A DNA stretch of 64,000 nt from Morella rubra (lineage: Eukaryota; Streptophyta; Magnoliopsida; Fagales; Myricaceae). Below are positions 1 to 13,800 of this stretch, piece by piece. Under the pieces are notes generated by a model. That model was not told where the DNA came from and did no database searches. It was given only the letters and a program-made list of their open reading frames with translations. The number at the start of each line of letters is the position of its first letter. Positions within the stretch are counted from its first letter, which is position 1. A program made the translations under genes and the position numbers. Where the stretch lies: contig CM025855.1 of NCBI GenBank assembly GCA_003952965.2, forward strand, positions 36,827,546-36,891,545, in the 5' to 3' direction.

Positions 1-129
1 TTCGGTTTTGGTTTTGCTATTGTTCAAAGTGTTCACCATTAGTTGATCTGTTGTGATTATTGGCAACATTAGATTACTATTCATTTGATAATAGGGCTTA
101 TTTACTGTGTTTGGGCATCTCATTGCCAG

Positions 130-3100
130 GTTGGGTAGAGAATTTGGTAATATTGGGGAAGAAAATGAGGACAGCGATTCCGTTGAGCTGGAGAAGAGCA
201 ATGTACTGTTGATGGGTCCCACTGGCTCCGGTATGATGTATTAATTCTATGTGTTTTACTTTTTTTTTGTTTCCTTTTGGTTCTTGTGTGAGAACGAGCT
301 GACAAGGGCTGCAGTTTTAACTTATGTAGTCTTACCTTGTCTGTAAGGATAGGAAAGACGTTACTTGCGAAAACTCTAGCTCGTGTTGTAAATGTTCCAT
401 TTGCTGTTGCTGATGCAACAACATTAACACAGGCAAGTTTATTGCTTGGTATAGTTCTCTGTCTGTCTGTCTTGGTAATAAGGCTATTAGCTATTTGTTT
501 AGCGAGTGTATGGAAATCTGCCTTTGATATGCTGCATGAGAAACATGGACATTTGGCAAAGATGGCTTATCACATTGTCTTTGAAATAAGATCATAGGAC
601 AATGTCCTACGGTTTTCTTTTCACATCTGGCCAAGTCTCGATACTATGAAATTGCTTGCTGGAACTATACTGAAGTTTTATCTGATTATTAAGTGTAATC
701 TCGACAACTTCGACTTAGCTAGATCTTTTCCTTTATCTTTGGAATGGGTTGAATGTGTCGAACTAGAGATTCATAAGCCTGGGTTGTGTTATGAAGAGTT
801 GACTACCAACTTCTATGGATGCAAATTCATTTTCCCTTTTAATGAGTATAGCTTTTTCGAGTTTTCAGGGTTGTTGCGTATTTTTGGCAAGTAAATGTTT
901 GAACAGACTCTGTTCTAAGCAATACTTTTGGTTTAGTAGTTTTGCTAAGTTTGTTTGACATATTCACCGTGCTCTCTCTCTCTCTCTCTCTCTCTCTCCA
1001 GGCTGGTTATGTTGGAGAAGACGTGGAATCAATATTGTATAAGCTGCTTGTGGTATGTTCCTATGTTATGTAGTTTGGCCGTTATCATAGTATTTCGTTT
1101 TAGAAGCAGTGACAGATGGCTATATTTATTTGATTGGTTTTTTATCATAATATTCATATTTTATAAGCAGTTATACATTAAATATAACTTCTCAGGATTT
1201 TGGGATTCTGAACATATCTGTGATCCTTCTGCACTTTTGCTCGTCGTAAAGTGAGATTGAGGGTAGCCTCGTTTTTTCCTTCCTAATTTTATCTCTTTTG
1301 CCTGTCTTTAAAAAAAAAAAAAAAAGTTTGGTCACTTCCTGTTGCTTATGGTTTCAGTTCTATTCCAATCATCAATCCTTGAGAAGGTGGGCTACAAAGC
1401 CCCAAACGCCAGAATTGCATATGTATGAGCAATATGGTCATATAGTTGGAGATTGCTGTATTTCTCTTGTTATTCAAACACGGTGGTATTAGAATGTGAG
1501 CTTCTTGGAGGTTCACCAATGATGCAGGTTTGTTGGTAAATTCCAGTAACTCTGTCAAAACCGATGTCTAATATGTAGACCTCATGTTCAGAAGCATAAA
1601 TCTAAATAGGGGTATTCTAGGTGCTTGATCATGGAGCTTAGGGCCTCTTGATTGTGTACATCGTGTAGTTGTATGCATATACAAATATGTGCACATGATG
1701 TACTTGTCTTTCACAGTGTTCAGGAAACCTAAAAGATAATTTGTTAGCTTCAGGCCATAATTGGTTGACCTATTTCATGAATCATTTTGATCTCTCACCT
1801 GTTTTGTAATCCATCTAAATTTGATTGATTAGAGCTTTGAAGTGTTATGCATAAGTTTTTTCCTGCTGCCACAGCTCACTTAATAAGTTTTTCTGATTGG
1901 CTTTTAGGAAGCCGAGTTCAATGTTGAAGCAGCTCAGCAAGGCATTGTCTACATTGATGAAGTTGATAAGATGACTAAGAAGGTCTAGTGACCTGTCAAT
2001 ATTATGAAATGTGCACTTAATTTTTTGATGTCTAATTTACAATAATTGCTTTGAATTTTGTGCAGGCTGAAAGCTTTAACACTGGGAGAGATGTTTCTGG
2101 AGAGGGCGTCCAACAGGCATTGCTAAAAATGCTGGAAGGAACAGTGTGTAGAACTTAGCTTTGTTGTTAGTTTCTGTTCATGATTTATACTTTTCTAATA
2201 AAACTTAGAAAGCTGCATTTTTCTCTCTCAGATAGTAAGTGTTCCTGATAAAGGAGCTAGGAAGAATCCTCGCGGTGATCACATTCAGGTAAACAGGACC
2301 TAAACTATCTTTCTCTGTTTCAATTATATCTGTTGTGTAGTAGGCAAAAGGAGCATTTGATGCACTTGGAATATATCTTGCCTTAGGAAGTTTGCTTCAT
2401 GCCAGACGCTTGCTAAATGAATTACTTGAAATAGACCATAGATTGTTTTTCAAGTAATGACTTTACTAGGAATTATGGAGTTTGAATATCTAACAATTAC
2501 CCCGAAGGCCAAATTCTATGGCAGATAATGCTGTAGGGATAATATAATTTCTATGGGTTGTTAGTTTCTGAATTTTTTTCTTTATAGTTGTTACCTGGGC
2601 ATCTTTCACTTGTGATGATACTCAGATAGATACGAAAAACATCCTTTTCATTTGTGGTGGAGCATTTGTCGATCTGGAGAAGACCATTTCAGAGAGGTAA
2701 TACCATTTTCTAGTGCTGTATGTTAACAGAAATATCTTACTTTTGTTGGCTTCTCCTATGATTGCATCCTTTTTCTAGACGGCAGGATTCTTCCATTGGC
2801 TTTGGAGCACCAGTTCGTGCAAACATGAGAAGTGGTGGATTAACCAATGCTGTAGTGACATCCTCATTGCTGGAATCTGTAAGAATCCGTACACTATGGT
2901 TACATTAATTATTGACAATCCCATTGATTGGATTCTTCTTTTAGATCTGGTATGTCATTGTGTCTGTTGATTACTTTCATTGGCTAGCCTTATGTGTTTT
3001 GAAACGAACTTGTAGGTAGATAGTGGTGATCTTATTGCCTATGGCCTCATACCAGAATTTATTGGGCGATTTCCAATTTTAGTTAGTCTGTCAGCTTTAA

Positions 3101-4705
3101 ACGAAGACCAACTTGTTCAGGTATGTTCTATCACTTTAATGTTTATTATATTCAGTTTCTTCTATCTCATTGAGAAGAAGAAATGGGTTTTGGTAGTTGC
3201 AGTTTTTTAGCTTTATTCTGTTATGTAATTGGCTAAAACTGCAAAATCTTGTATGCATATCTGTTTCTTATAATGGTTACATGATGATCTCCGAAAGTTG
3301 TTATGCTTCAAACATGCTGTAAATCTTGAAATTTGAAATAAAATTTTTTGGTATTCTCCCTTTTTCATCGATAAGGAAGATTTAACTCTGATGGTTTATG
3401 TTTGTTTATATTTTAGGTCCTCACAGAACCTAAAAATGCTCTTGTTAAACAATACAAGAAGATGTTCAGTATGAACAATGTAAGCTTGCAGTCTACAAAG
3501 TTCAATTCTTGTTCTATCCAGTTTGTGATCTCAAGCATTTGATGCAGATGTGGTTACCCTCTATGTGGTAATTTTGGAGCTGCTGATCTGTCTATTCAAT
3601 TTCAGGTCAAGTTACACTTTAGTGAGAATGCTTTGACATTGATTGCAAAGAAAGCGAAGGCAAAGAACACTGGTGCCCGTGGTTTAAGAGCCATATTGGA
3701 AAGTATTCTAACCGAGGCAATGTATGAGGTAGATACATATCAGGTTATTGATCATGGTTATCATAATTGCACCATTATGGTTTATATATATATATATATT
3801 GGAGTTAGAGTTGTATGCAAAGCTTAAGTTAACAGAAAGGGATAAATTTAATCAGGTACTGAATGTATTAAAATGAGGTAAGCAAACCTGCAAATTGATT
3901 CCTTCCCTGACACTCATTTGACATCAGGCAAAGATTAGATTTTAGCATCAAGGTCCATTATGACATGTAGAACTCTCTAATCGAAGCATTCTGTCTTGTC
4001 ATTTTACGTGCAGATTCCAGACATCAAGACCGAAACTGATAGAGTGAATGCAGTTTTGGTTGATGAAGAGGCTGTTGGACCAATCGATGCTCCTGGATGT
4101 GGAGCAAAAATAATTCATGCTGATGGTGCGTTTGAGGGATTACTTCATGGCATGAAGACAATGAATCCAATGGTATGTTTTTCTATTGCCTCCTCTAAGT
4201 GACCTTCTCTGTTCTCAAGTTGTTCCTTTAGAAAATGCGGTCGATGCGTCTCAACTTAAATTCATCTCCTCTCCTTGTGAGAATAGGGTGGAGTTGAAGT
4301 TGTAGGTAGAAGACCCATTGATACATGTATACCATGCCAAATGAAGGAAGAAAAAAAAAGTTGAAATTAAGCATGCAGATTGAGGGTCTACCAAATGGTA
4401 GATATGTTGATGCATCGCCCTTATTAGTTCTTTTCTTTGAACAACCTCGTTATGGATTTGTGACAACACAGCTCTAGACCATTGACCAACTTCTAAATCT
4501 AGCGGGTCTTTGAAAGCACGTGGTTTTTATGTAGTGCTTTTTTAAAGACTATAACGTAAGATTAGGACAGGAAACGCTAAAAACTAGTTGATTCCTTACA
4601 AACGTGATCGACCTTGGCTTGGTTTGGCAGGGAGAAGGTGGGGTGCCTGACGGCGAGTTTGTGGAAGACGAATTATCGGTTCAGTCAAGAGTCATTCATT
4701 TGTAG
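130..4705 (+). CDS. CLPX: ATP-dependent Clp protease ATP-binding subunit ClpX, mitochondrial type (3' part)
   Basis: AAA+ unfoldase that feeds substrates into the ClpP peptidase, in plants normally in the mitochondrial matrix. The window starts inside the gene. Thirteen exons are read: 130-230, 353-432, 1002-1052, 1908-1982, 2066-2143, 2232-2288, 2626-2696, 2779-2878, 3016-3120, 3417-3479, 3606-3728, 4014-4172 and 4631-4705. They give 378 continuous residues ending at TAG 4703-4705. Landmarks in order: Walker A GPTGSGKT split across the first intron, pore loop GYVG, Walker B YIDEVDK, the RKNPRGDH region, the ClpP-docking loop IGFGAP, arginine finger in EFIGRFP, and sensor-2 GARGLRAI. The intron after exon 353-432 uses a GC donor (CAG|GCAAGT). 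An AATAAA lies at 4765-4770. The N-terminal part, including any zinc finger and transit peptide, lies outside the window. All motifs are intact, so the gene looks functional. Confidence 0.95.
972..999 (+). repeat. (CT)n microsatellite used as polypyrimidine tract
   Basis: An uninterrupted run of CT dinucleotides sits directly before the AG at 1000-1001 that opens the CLPX exon encoding the GYVG pore loop. It serves as the polypyrimidine tract of the intron whose donor is GC. Length variation here could affect splicing of that exon; this is inference. Confidence 0.8.
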
Positions 4706-5016
4706 ATTTTATATTATTTTTAGCATGTGTAAGGACTACATATGTACGCACAGTAACCACATAAAATAAATCTAATATTTCAAAGACCTTTACACTTTTT
4801 CCTCAGCCTTCGCCTTCCTTACTAACAGCCACCCGAAGCATTAATCGTGGCTTTCATGTTGGTTCTTATCACTGGATGTGCCATAAACCAAAGTTAAACA
4901 TATCGTTTTGATCTTGTGCACGAGCCGCCCACACAGGCCTGTCACGATACAATCTTAACTCAACGGCGGTACTGTTGCATGATGTAACGAAATGTATATC
5001 TTTTTTATTTATTTTA

Positions 5017-5610
5017 GGAAAATTGGCATTTTAGGAAAATTGGCATTTTAGTCCCTGAGTTTTAGGTGCTTTTGTAATTTAGTCCTTCACTTTTAACTTT
5101 CAAAAATTTAGTCCCTGAGGATTCCTTTTTTTACAAAAACACCCTTCCGTCACTCTTCCGTCTAACTAATTAACGGTGCTCTCTGCCACGTCAGCAGCGA
5201 TGACATGTGGCATCATTTTAGCGCTAGATCAGCAGGACAGCAGACCAGACCATATAGCAGACCAGCATACCTGACCAGCAGACCATACAGCAGACTAGCA
5301 TACCCGACTAGCACCAGCAGACCATATAACCCGACCAGTAGACCATATAAGCAGACCAGCATACCCAACCAGTAGACTAGACCATACTAGATTAGTGAAA
5401 CGGTGAGTTTTGATTAGTTTGAGTGGCATGGTTGCTGATGTGTTAAGAAGATGATGTGGCAGAGAGCACCATTAATTATTTGGACGGAGAAGTAACGGAA
5501 GGGTGTTTTTATAAAAAAAAAGAATATTCGGACTAAATTTTTGAAAATTGAAAGTGAAGGAGTAAATTGCAAAAGCACCCATAACTTAGGAATTAAAATG
5601 CCAATTTCCC
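5017..5610. mobile_element. MITE with long inverted ends, Mutator-like by its features
   Basis: The left end (GGAAAATTGGCATTTTAG, then AGTCCCTGAG and further matching text to about 5190) is the imperfect reverse complement of the right end (about 5450-5610, ending ATGCCAATTTCCC). Arms are about 150 bp, with a non-coding core. Flanks 5008-5016 (TTTATTTTA) and 5611-5619 (TTTATTTTT) match at 8 of 9 positions, as expected for a 9-bp duplication of Mutator-like elements, though the AT-rich sequence makes this weak. The first 17 bp are tandemly doubled (5017-5033 and 5034-5050). No transposase is present. Confidence 0.7.
5230..5392. repeat. Minisatellite of degenerate AGCAGACCA units
   Basis: The core of the MITE is made of imperfect short units such as AGCAGACCA, GACCAGCATACC and AGACCATATA repeated for about 160 bp. 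No gene is visible in it. Confidence 0.75.
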
Positions 5611-6413
5611 TTTATTTTTATATCGTTTTTGGTGTTTTAATCCTCCCGGCGTTTTGATAAAAGGTGACGTTAATTAGAACTGTGGAAGGGAGTTTCTGTT
5701 TTGGACATATTTGGTGGGTTAATATACAAGTAGGAGCGAACTCTTTACATACGAGGTATGTGTCGCATTCAAGGAAGTTAGGTTTCAAAACTCTATAATC
5801 AGCATGGGAATTTGCTATCTACTATTCAGGATGGTGGTAATGTATATTATCTATTCATCTTACTCGAATTAAAGTACTCTGGAAAATTAAAATTTGATAT
5901 CAAAGAAAAAAAGAGAAGAAAAGAATAGTAAAAAGTCATGTCGAGCTCCGCGCACCCATTGTACCCCGTGAGGTGGCTGGACCTCGAAGAGATAATCGGC
6001 AGCAGTACTCTTCGAACAGATATTTGATATTTCAGTCTCGACCAGATATTCGGGTGTGATGAGAAGGATATCCAAAACTACGTAACTCTACCCTTCCGAC
6101 CAACCACTTTGCGATGCAACTCTGATTAGCCTTGGTCATCGAATATTACTAGTCTCTAGAAAAACTGCGGCTCCATTAAAATAATAAGTCTGCAATATTA
6201 TAATCAGTTGGTCATGTGTATATACCAATTCAGTTGGTCATGGTAATAAATAATCAGAAAGTTCGATAGAAAGAGGCAAGAGCAACCCATTTGACCCATT
6301 GGTACAGTCCGGCCCGGTCGTCGGGCTATAAAAGAAAGCTCGCCTAGTTAATAGTACTACCGAGGCCACCACCACTGCTTGTCCGAATATTTTCAAGCAG
6401 CAGCCTCAGAACA
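5611..6413. other. Intergenic stretch upstream of SCPL-1
   Basis: No coding sequence or known repeat is recognised. The stretch near 6325-6340 (GGGCTATAAAAGAAAG) contains a TATA-like TATAAAA about 85 bp before the SCPL-1 ATG and may be the remains of its core promoter. Confidence 0.45.
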
Positions 6414-9400
6414 ATGTTGTTGCGTATGATCCTCTGTTTCTTGCCTGTTGCAAACGTTGTTGCTTCAGAGTGGATCATCAATAGTCTCCCGGGCTTTTCG
6501 GGCGATCTTCCTTTCCAACTTGAAACTGGGTGAGCGTTAATTTCCTGAATCACTTCTGCCAGCGATCACTGCTCCGTTTGATGTATTTATATGTATCCCT
6601 ACCTATATATATGTGTGTGTGTTGAGTGCGTGCAACTGGTTTTTGGCATATTAATTAGGTACGTAGGAGTGGGCGACTTGGATGATGTGCAGCTCTTCTA
6701 CTACTTCATCGAGTCAGAGAGGAGTCCAGAAGACAACGCACTTGTTCTTTGGCTCATTGGCGGTCCTGGCTGTTCAGCTTTTTCTGGCCTCGTTTATGAA
6801 AAAATAGGTACATATAAACCGTCAATCCATTCAAGGGAGATGTGGAAATTTGTTGTATCAAAGTCGATCGAGTTCTTATCATATATAAATGGCATCTATT
6901 TATTTCAATTGTTTACTGTACGTAGGTCCACTGGCATTTGACTATGCAAGTTCCAAAAGCAACTCTCCAAAATTTAAGTTACACCCCTTCTCCTGGACAA
7001 AGGTATGACACTTTTAGCTGCCTCTCTTTAGTTCTCGATGAGAGCAACACAGTTAATTGCAGGGTTAATTATTAATTAGGTGCATGTGTTTATGTAACCA
7101 ATTTTCCAGGTCGCTAGCATAATATTTTTGGATGAACCGGTTGGCACTGGATTCTCTCATGCAAAAAGTTGGGAAGGATACAATATCAGCGATACATTAG
7201 CCGCAGCAGAAATCTATGATTTCCTACGGAAGGTGAGCAAAAATTAATTTTGATCATTGGATGTGTATAAATAAATATGGTATAGCTCTGAAAGTACACA
7301 CCTTAATTAATGTCCACTCAACTAGGAACTTAAAATCTTGCTTACCTGATTGATTAATGTTCATAATTAGTAGCACCCTAGGATAACATATATATTCCCC
7401 CAAGCAAAAGTTAGGGACTAATATTTTACAAATGCAAGGCTGGTAACAATCATTTACCTTTGGATTGAGTTCTGATGCAGTGGCTTAAGGCTAGTCACAA
7501 TCATTTAACTTGGCATTTCGTTTTGCTACTTAAAAAAAAATGATTGAAATCTTTTGTTGATAGATTCAATGCAGGAAATTTCCTTCTTCTATTTTTTATT
7601 TTTTCAATAATCCCAGACAGTGTACCTGAAAATGAACATGGTATATCTAATATATTTATTAATGGTGTTTGGGGGTGACATGTTGTTATAGGTAATGAGA
7701 AGGGTCTGGAGCCGAGAATGAATCTTAAGGTACATGTCCAAACTAACTCAAAGTAGATGTATTTTCACTTACTTTAACATGACTTGGTTCTTGTTCATCG
7801 ATGTCACTGAGTTTAAGGCTTCTTATACTATAATGGACATCAATTTCGTTTACATTGGGACAAGGGATACGTGCTTGGAAACCCTGTGACAGATACGCAT
7901 GATGACTTAAATGCAAGAATCCCATTTGCTTACCTGAAGTCACTCATCTCAGATCAACTATATGAGGTGACTTTCCCTCCTGATCCTGATCTTATTTGAT
8001 TTTGAGGGTTTATTACTGGATTGGCTAATCATCTATGAATTAAGTTAGCATAGCCGCAGGTAAAATTTAGCAGTTAAAAGCAGTTAGGCGCTTAATTATA
8101 AGCAAATGATTTTTCATGCATGATACTGAAAAATTATATTCCTTTCTTAAATGTTCGATCTCTTTCCAAATATAAAACTGAAACATTGGATGGTCTAATA
8201 TCTTTTCTGAAGTCAACCAAAAAGCATTGCATGGGCGAATATATCAATGTTGATCCAAGCAATGCACTATGTGTGGACAATCTTCGTTTATATACAGAGG
8301 TTAGTGATAACATTTGTGGTTCTTACTAATTCTCCCTTGCCTATATTACTCTCTTGGGGTCTAGGCTTGTGAATTTTGAGCTTCATATATCACTGAACTT
8401 CTTCTATATTATATATATCGATTTACCTCTCGAATTCTGCAGTGTACAGAGGACTTATATACTGGCAATATATTGGAACCTTCATGTCAGTTTTTATCAA
8501 CCAAAAACCAGGAGTTCAAAGTGGGATCCTGATGGCCTTAAAGAAGATCCCACAGAACTCTTCCTATCGATTTCTCATCATCCTGAATCTAGAAGATGGT
8601 GTCGGGTACGTACAAAGTTCTTCTCTCTGTCCTCGTACATTTGGGCGAATGATAAAAAGGTTCAAGAAGCTCTTCACATTCGGGAGGTTCGTGAATTCCA
8701 ACACTAATGATATTTCGAATGAATAGTAAACTTTACCGAGTACTCACTGAAAATGACGAACAGGGGAGCATCACGGAGTGGGTGAGATGCAATGAGAGGT
8801 TAGTCTACACCTATGATGTCTCAAGTAGCCTAAATTATCACCGCGACCTTATCAAGAAAGGCTACCAGGTTCTCATTTACAGGTAATACAAAAAAAAAAA
8901 AAAAAAAACCTACTTCTATATGTGCTTCGTTCCCCAGATTGATATTATTTACACGTACGTGCTATTCTTCGTCTCATAATTCACGGACGGGTTTTCCATT
9001 TTTTTTTTCCTTCTGTTAACACAGCGGAGATCATGACATGGTTATTCCGTAGATAGCAACACATGCATGGATAGAATCTCTAAATTTGACGATCGCCCAT
9101 GATTGGAGGCCATGGTTTGTTGATGGACAAGCTGCAGGGTAAGTTATGTTCCTTCATGAACTTTTCATATTTTAATTAGCAACCAACATATTTTGTTTCC
9201 CATCGTTTTAACAGTACGACTCCGTCTTCTATAGATTCACGATGCAGTATACATCTAAGAAGTATTGCTTGACCTTCGCAACTGTAAAGGCAAGTCCAAG
9301 ACCTGTCTAGTTAGTTGTTCTCTGTTTATTTTCATACCCAGAAGCCAACTCTTATCCTTCGCCTGTTTGCAGGGAGGGGGCCAACTTATTCGACCAACTG

Positions 9401-9459
9401 ATCCAGCTTTGTATGGAAAATTTATAAATAATTCCTCACAAACTTATTCGACCAACTGA
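6414..9459 (+). pseudogene. SCPL-1: serine carboxypeptidase-like acyltransferase pseudogene
   Basis: Exon-by-exon match to the two downstream paralogs: exons near 6414-6529, 6659-6807, 6926-7002, 7110-7232, 7692-7729, 7865-7966, 8213-8299, 8443-8686, 8764-8882, 9025-9138, 9235-9289 and 9373-9459. The GGPGCSA oxyanion motif is present. Several lesions are visible. The exon carrying the nucleophile motif GDSYSG is absent, with only a remnant starting TGGCTTAAG near 7490. A frameshift near 8500-8525 leads to an early TGA before KWDPDG. The intron before SYIWAND has lost its usual boundary, so 8443-8686 reads as one block. TAG at 9050-9052 follows SGDHDMVIP where SCPL-2 has Tyr. The catalytic His position reads GGGQ, and the C-terminus has lost the APEYKP motif. 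The family (clade IA SCPL) transfers acyl groups from glucose esters in vacuoles; this copy cannot. Confidence 0.9.
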
Positions 9460-10220
9460 TGCTCTACTCCTAGCAGAAACTTGTGAATTTATACAGAGTA
9501 CGTCCTGGCAAAATATCTATATTAAAGTAGCGAAAAGGGTTCCGCAAGTCTCCTTTTTTCTTTTCTTTTTTGTAGGCAAATTCCAACTATATATATATGA
9601 ACTGAAAATGCAAAACAAAGTACACAAGTGCAGACTCAGCTCAACAATTTTCTCAACACATCGGAGTCTGACCAAACAAGTATCTAACCAACCAACGCAT
9701 AAAACTGAGGGATGGGCTAGAAGCCCATTCCGACACATATATGTAGATATTGAACCCATAATAAAACAAAGGCCCAAAGGCCCTAAATTTGCTCTCGATG
9801 CATTTATCCTCAAAACTGGAGCAGTTTCATGTGTCCCGCCCGGATGACTTTTAAGCTGGCCGAGTAAAGAATGTACACAGGCCGGGATTCGACCCACCTG
9901 GTATCGGCATGCACGTTACGTCATATCCCAACCTGAAATTTGACAATGCAGTACGGGCCCCACTTTTGAGACTCAAGCTGGACCTTTTTCCCTATTCATT
10001 GTTATGTTATTTATTTGCTGGGTAAGCAGCACGTTGCGTATGATGAGCGAGTTAGATAAATTGTTGTAGTAGCACGTTTACCTCCAAACTTAACTCAAAT
10101 GGTGGAAGGACACAGGTCATTGATTCTAATCTTGTCAGAGCCACAAAAGCCCAAGAAACCGTCCCGTGATTTTTGGGAATGGCAGGATTCGAGTCTGCTA
10201 GACTGCTTGTCGTCCACGCC
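9460..10220. other. Non-coding spacer between SCPL-1 and SCPL-2
   Basis: No gene recognised. A minus-strand open frame at 9517-9897 has no domain I can name and is probably chance. The stretch 9880-9900 resembles transposon text, but no ends were found. Confidence 0.4.
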
Positions 10221-10842
10221 ACCAACGCCGTTACATGTTTCTACTTCTACCATTCGGTAGCTCTGACATTTAGTTGAAAACACAACTCGTGGGTGTGACT
10301 CTCAGACTCTCCGGTGAGGTGCATGTTGAAGTGCAGAACAAGTCATGGCTATCTAATTTTTTGGGGCAACACGTGTCAATGAGTGTACCAACAAAAGAGC
10401 TACGGTATTGGTGGGAGCGGATTTATACGTGTACAGTGTACTTTCCTTCAAATAACGTGATTTTGTACTTTTGGATTTTAATGATTGCAGAAGGAGAAAA
10501 TTAATTACAAAGTATTTGATATTCTATGCATCTGCTGCGACAACTGAACGTTTTTAAACCACGAGCTTCTCTCTCGAACATGATCCAAACAGAAAAAAGT
10601 AGGATTAACTGTCGAAACAAAACTTAATAGGGAAAACGGAGGTAGACACGACAATCAATTTTGTATTAAAGCTATGTACTCCTCGAACGGAAACATCAAA
10701 CAGGATGGTTGAGATACGCACATTGCTGTTGCTATCTAACCTCCAAAAAAATGGACGGGTATAAAGTAAGCAGAGAGCCGAAGACCGGATTTCATTTGAC
10801 GTACCTGTTTCATACATTGTGAAAACACATAATTTCTAGAAA
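10221..10842. repeat. SCPL upstream block, copy 1 (duplicated at 16278-16587)
   Basis: Starting near CACCAACGCC and running to the SCPL-2 ATG, this sequence recurs in diverged, shorter form before SCPL-3. Shared words include TAGCTCTGACATTTAGTTGAAAA against TGGCTCTGACCTTCAGTTGAAAA, and the CTCTCCGGTGA / CTCTCTGGTGA and TCTAA(T/C)TTTTTGGGG stretches. The gene duplication therefore carried upstream, possibly promoter, DNA with it. Confidence 0.75.
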
Positions 10843-13800
10843 ATGGCAGCATATCAGCAACGCCGGAGAAATATGTTCAGTTCCACTGCTCTCAGCGCTT
10901 TGCTTTGGCTGCTTCCGTTCGTTTTATGTGCTCTATTGGGCAGCGCTAATTCCCAGTCAATCGTCGAGACACTGCCAGGCTTCCCGGGTACACTTCCATT
11001 CAAACTTGAAACTGGGTAAGCGATATCTCGACGACTTCTCTGTTTTTTTTTTTTTTTTCGTCCATAGATTTGAAGCAATCAATCCGTACCTTTGGCTTAA
11101 TATATAGCGTCTGTGTCAATTGACAGATACGTGGGAGTGGGGGAAGCGGACGATGTGCAACTATTTTACTACTTCATTGAATCTCAGAGGAACCCAAAGA
11201 AGGACCCTCTGATGCTTTGGCTTACAGGCGGCCCTGGTTGTTCTAGTCTCACCGGACTGCTTTACGAAATTGGTAGCTTATTCTCCCTGTTTTCTTTCTA
11301 ATTCTTTTCTTTATTTTACCCTGCAATGTTACCTATAGTTTTACTACGAACAGCAGTGCTTAAAAATTTACAACTGTAGCTTACCGTACACGGTACAGCC
11401 CAGAAAGAAAAACACATTTTACAGTAATATGGCAACACATCATTAGGGCCAAAGATTTTAGATTTTAGATTATCGGGTTTTTTTTTTCTTTTATCTTCAT
11501 TGCAGAGAAAGAATATTGGAGTCGATCCTTTATAATTTCAGTCCAACTTGCTTTTTCTTTGACAGTTTTTATGTCACATTTTCTTTTTGGATCGGGATCA
11601 GATGCTAAACTGAACATTTTGCTCTGGTCTGATGTAGGTCCGTTGGAATTTAATTATGAAGATTTCGATGGGAATCTACCTACATTTGTGTTGAGGCCAT
11701 ATTCGTGGACACAGGTGTATCATCAGCCCATATTATATGCTCTGTATGCATATCAGGCAATTCATTTTGATTGTTTAGACTAAAGACACGTCTCCGCTTT
11801 AACTTTCAGGTCGCCAGTATTATATTTTTAGATGCTCCTGCTGGAACAGGATTCTCCTATGCAAAAACCTCCCAAGGTTATAATATTACCGACAAAATCT
11901 CAGCAGCACAAACCTATGAATTCCTGAGAAAGGCAAGTGTAATTTTAAGAAAGAATGAGAATTTCCCTGCTTAAGATAAGGTTGGACTGAAAAAATCTAA
12001 ACCATTTTGGTTTTCCATTAAGTTGATGGAGAATTATTATTATTAGACCGCTAAACTGTATAAGTATTAAATCAAGACCAATGGCGTTGCTATATATTAT
12101 GGTTTGGCCTTAGAAAGAAATAGTTCCTTGAGATTTATAACGGAAATTATTCTAAGTGATGCTTGTCTGTTGATTTGTGACACAGTGGCTGCTGGATCAC
12201 CCACAATTCATGTCAAATGCACTTTATGTGGGTGGTGATTCTTATTCAGGCATCACCGTTCCAATCATCGCTGAGGAAATATATAATGGTACTTTATGGG
12301 CTGTGAGGACCAACCCGACTTGGTTACAAAGAATTGTCACATTGCAATTTTTCGTTTTACTTTCAATTTTTTAGAATCACACACAAAGGATTAGTATCTC
12401 TACAATTTTCTGTATAAATTATATCTATAATTTAGAGAAAGATAGACACAATATATGAATCTCAATGCAGGGTTTATATTGTCCAAAATTTTTCACGAAA
12501 ATATTAAATAATGTAGACTCCATTTATTGTGTCTATCTCATTTCATATAACATTATGCAATTTGGGTTGAGAATTGCAAAGAATTCTATTCCGGACATAA
12601 AACACTTTTCTTTTCTTTTTTGAATTGTTCAATGTAACTTAGTTCCTTATTATGTTTGGATGTTACAAAACAGAGAAATTTTTGTTTCATCGACAAAAAT
12701 TTAAAAAATAAAACTTTTGTGTTGCCTGGGTGAATCATCTCATCTCTTAGAGACCAATTTAATTTTTCAGCTTTCGTACTTTCTTGCAGGTAACAATGTC
12801 GGACACGTGCCGTTCATTAAGCTCAATGTAAAGATTTCTTTACAGAGCCAGTTTGATATTTTTTAGATTCCAAGTTTTCAGTTCCTCGTATCTCACTAAA
12901 TCAAGGATTCGATAAATGAAACCAGGGATACTTGCTTGGAAACCCATTAACAGATCGTCGTGGTGATGCAAATGCACAAATCGAATATGCTCATCGTGTG
13001 GCACTTATATCAAATGAGCTCTACGCGGTAAATCCCCCTAGAACTGCTCGAATGCGTGTGCTTATGTCCTCTGTTTTAAGTTTTCTCAACTCATACACTA
13101 CTTCAACAAAGGATTATACTATGATTTGTGTTCGGTGTCCAAATTTCCAGTCAGTCAAAACAAATTGCGAGGGAGAGTATGTGGTTGTAGATCCAGATAA
13201 CGTACAATGTTTGAAAGATCTTGAAGCTGTCACGGAGGTGAGAAAACGAGTACTATCAATCTTTGATATGATGCTCAATAATATTGAAATTATTTAATTG
13301 GTTACTTTATTTGCTCTCAATTTAAAGTTTCTGGTTAACTAGTGATGTATTATTACATTTGATCACCGGTAGTGTCTCGACAAACTTGATATTGCCAACA
13401 TTTTGGAACCTAATTGTCGACTAATCTCCCCAAAATCAAATGGAATTGAGTGGGATCAAGCACTTCTTCAGGAAATTAATCCTGCGGAGACGCTTCTTTC
13501 ATTGTCTAAAGCTCCTAACTTATGGTGCCGGGTACGTAAGCCAATTTTCCTTCTTCTCTCCTTGATCTCTTGCTCAAATGAACGAGTACATTTGCATTAA
13601 TGTTTATGGTATATAAAGTAACTTAATTTCTCTGTAGGTTTATACTTATGTGCTTTCATACATTTGGGCCAACGACGTAAATGTACAAAATGCTCTCCAC
13701 GTCAGGAAGGTAGTGCTGTTACACTTTCTCTAAACAACAGAATCCAAGTGCGGAAAAAAGGGAAAATTACTTCTTGTTGTTTTGATTGCCAACAGGGGAC

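Noticed and set aside
9517..9897. 126-codon minus-strand frame
   Set aside because: No domain, no start context, overlaps a non-coding spacer with plus-strand shadow frame.
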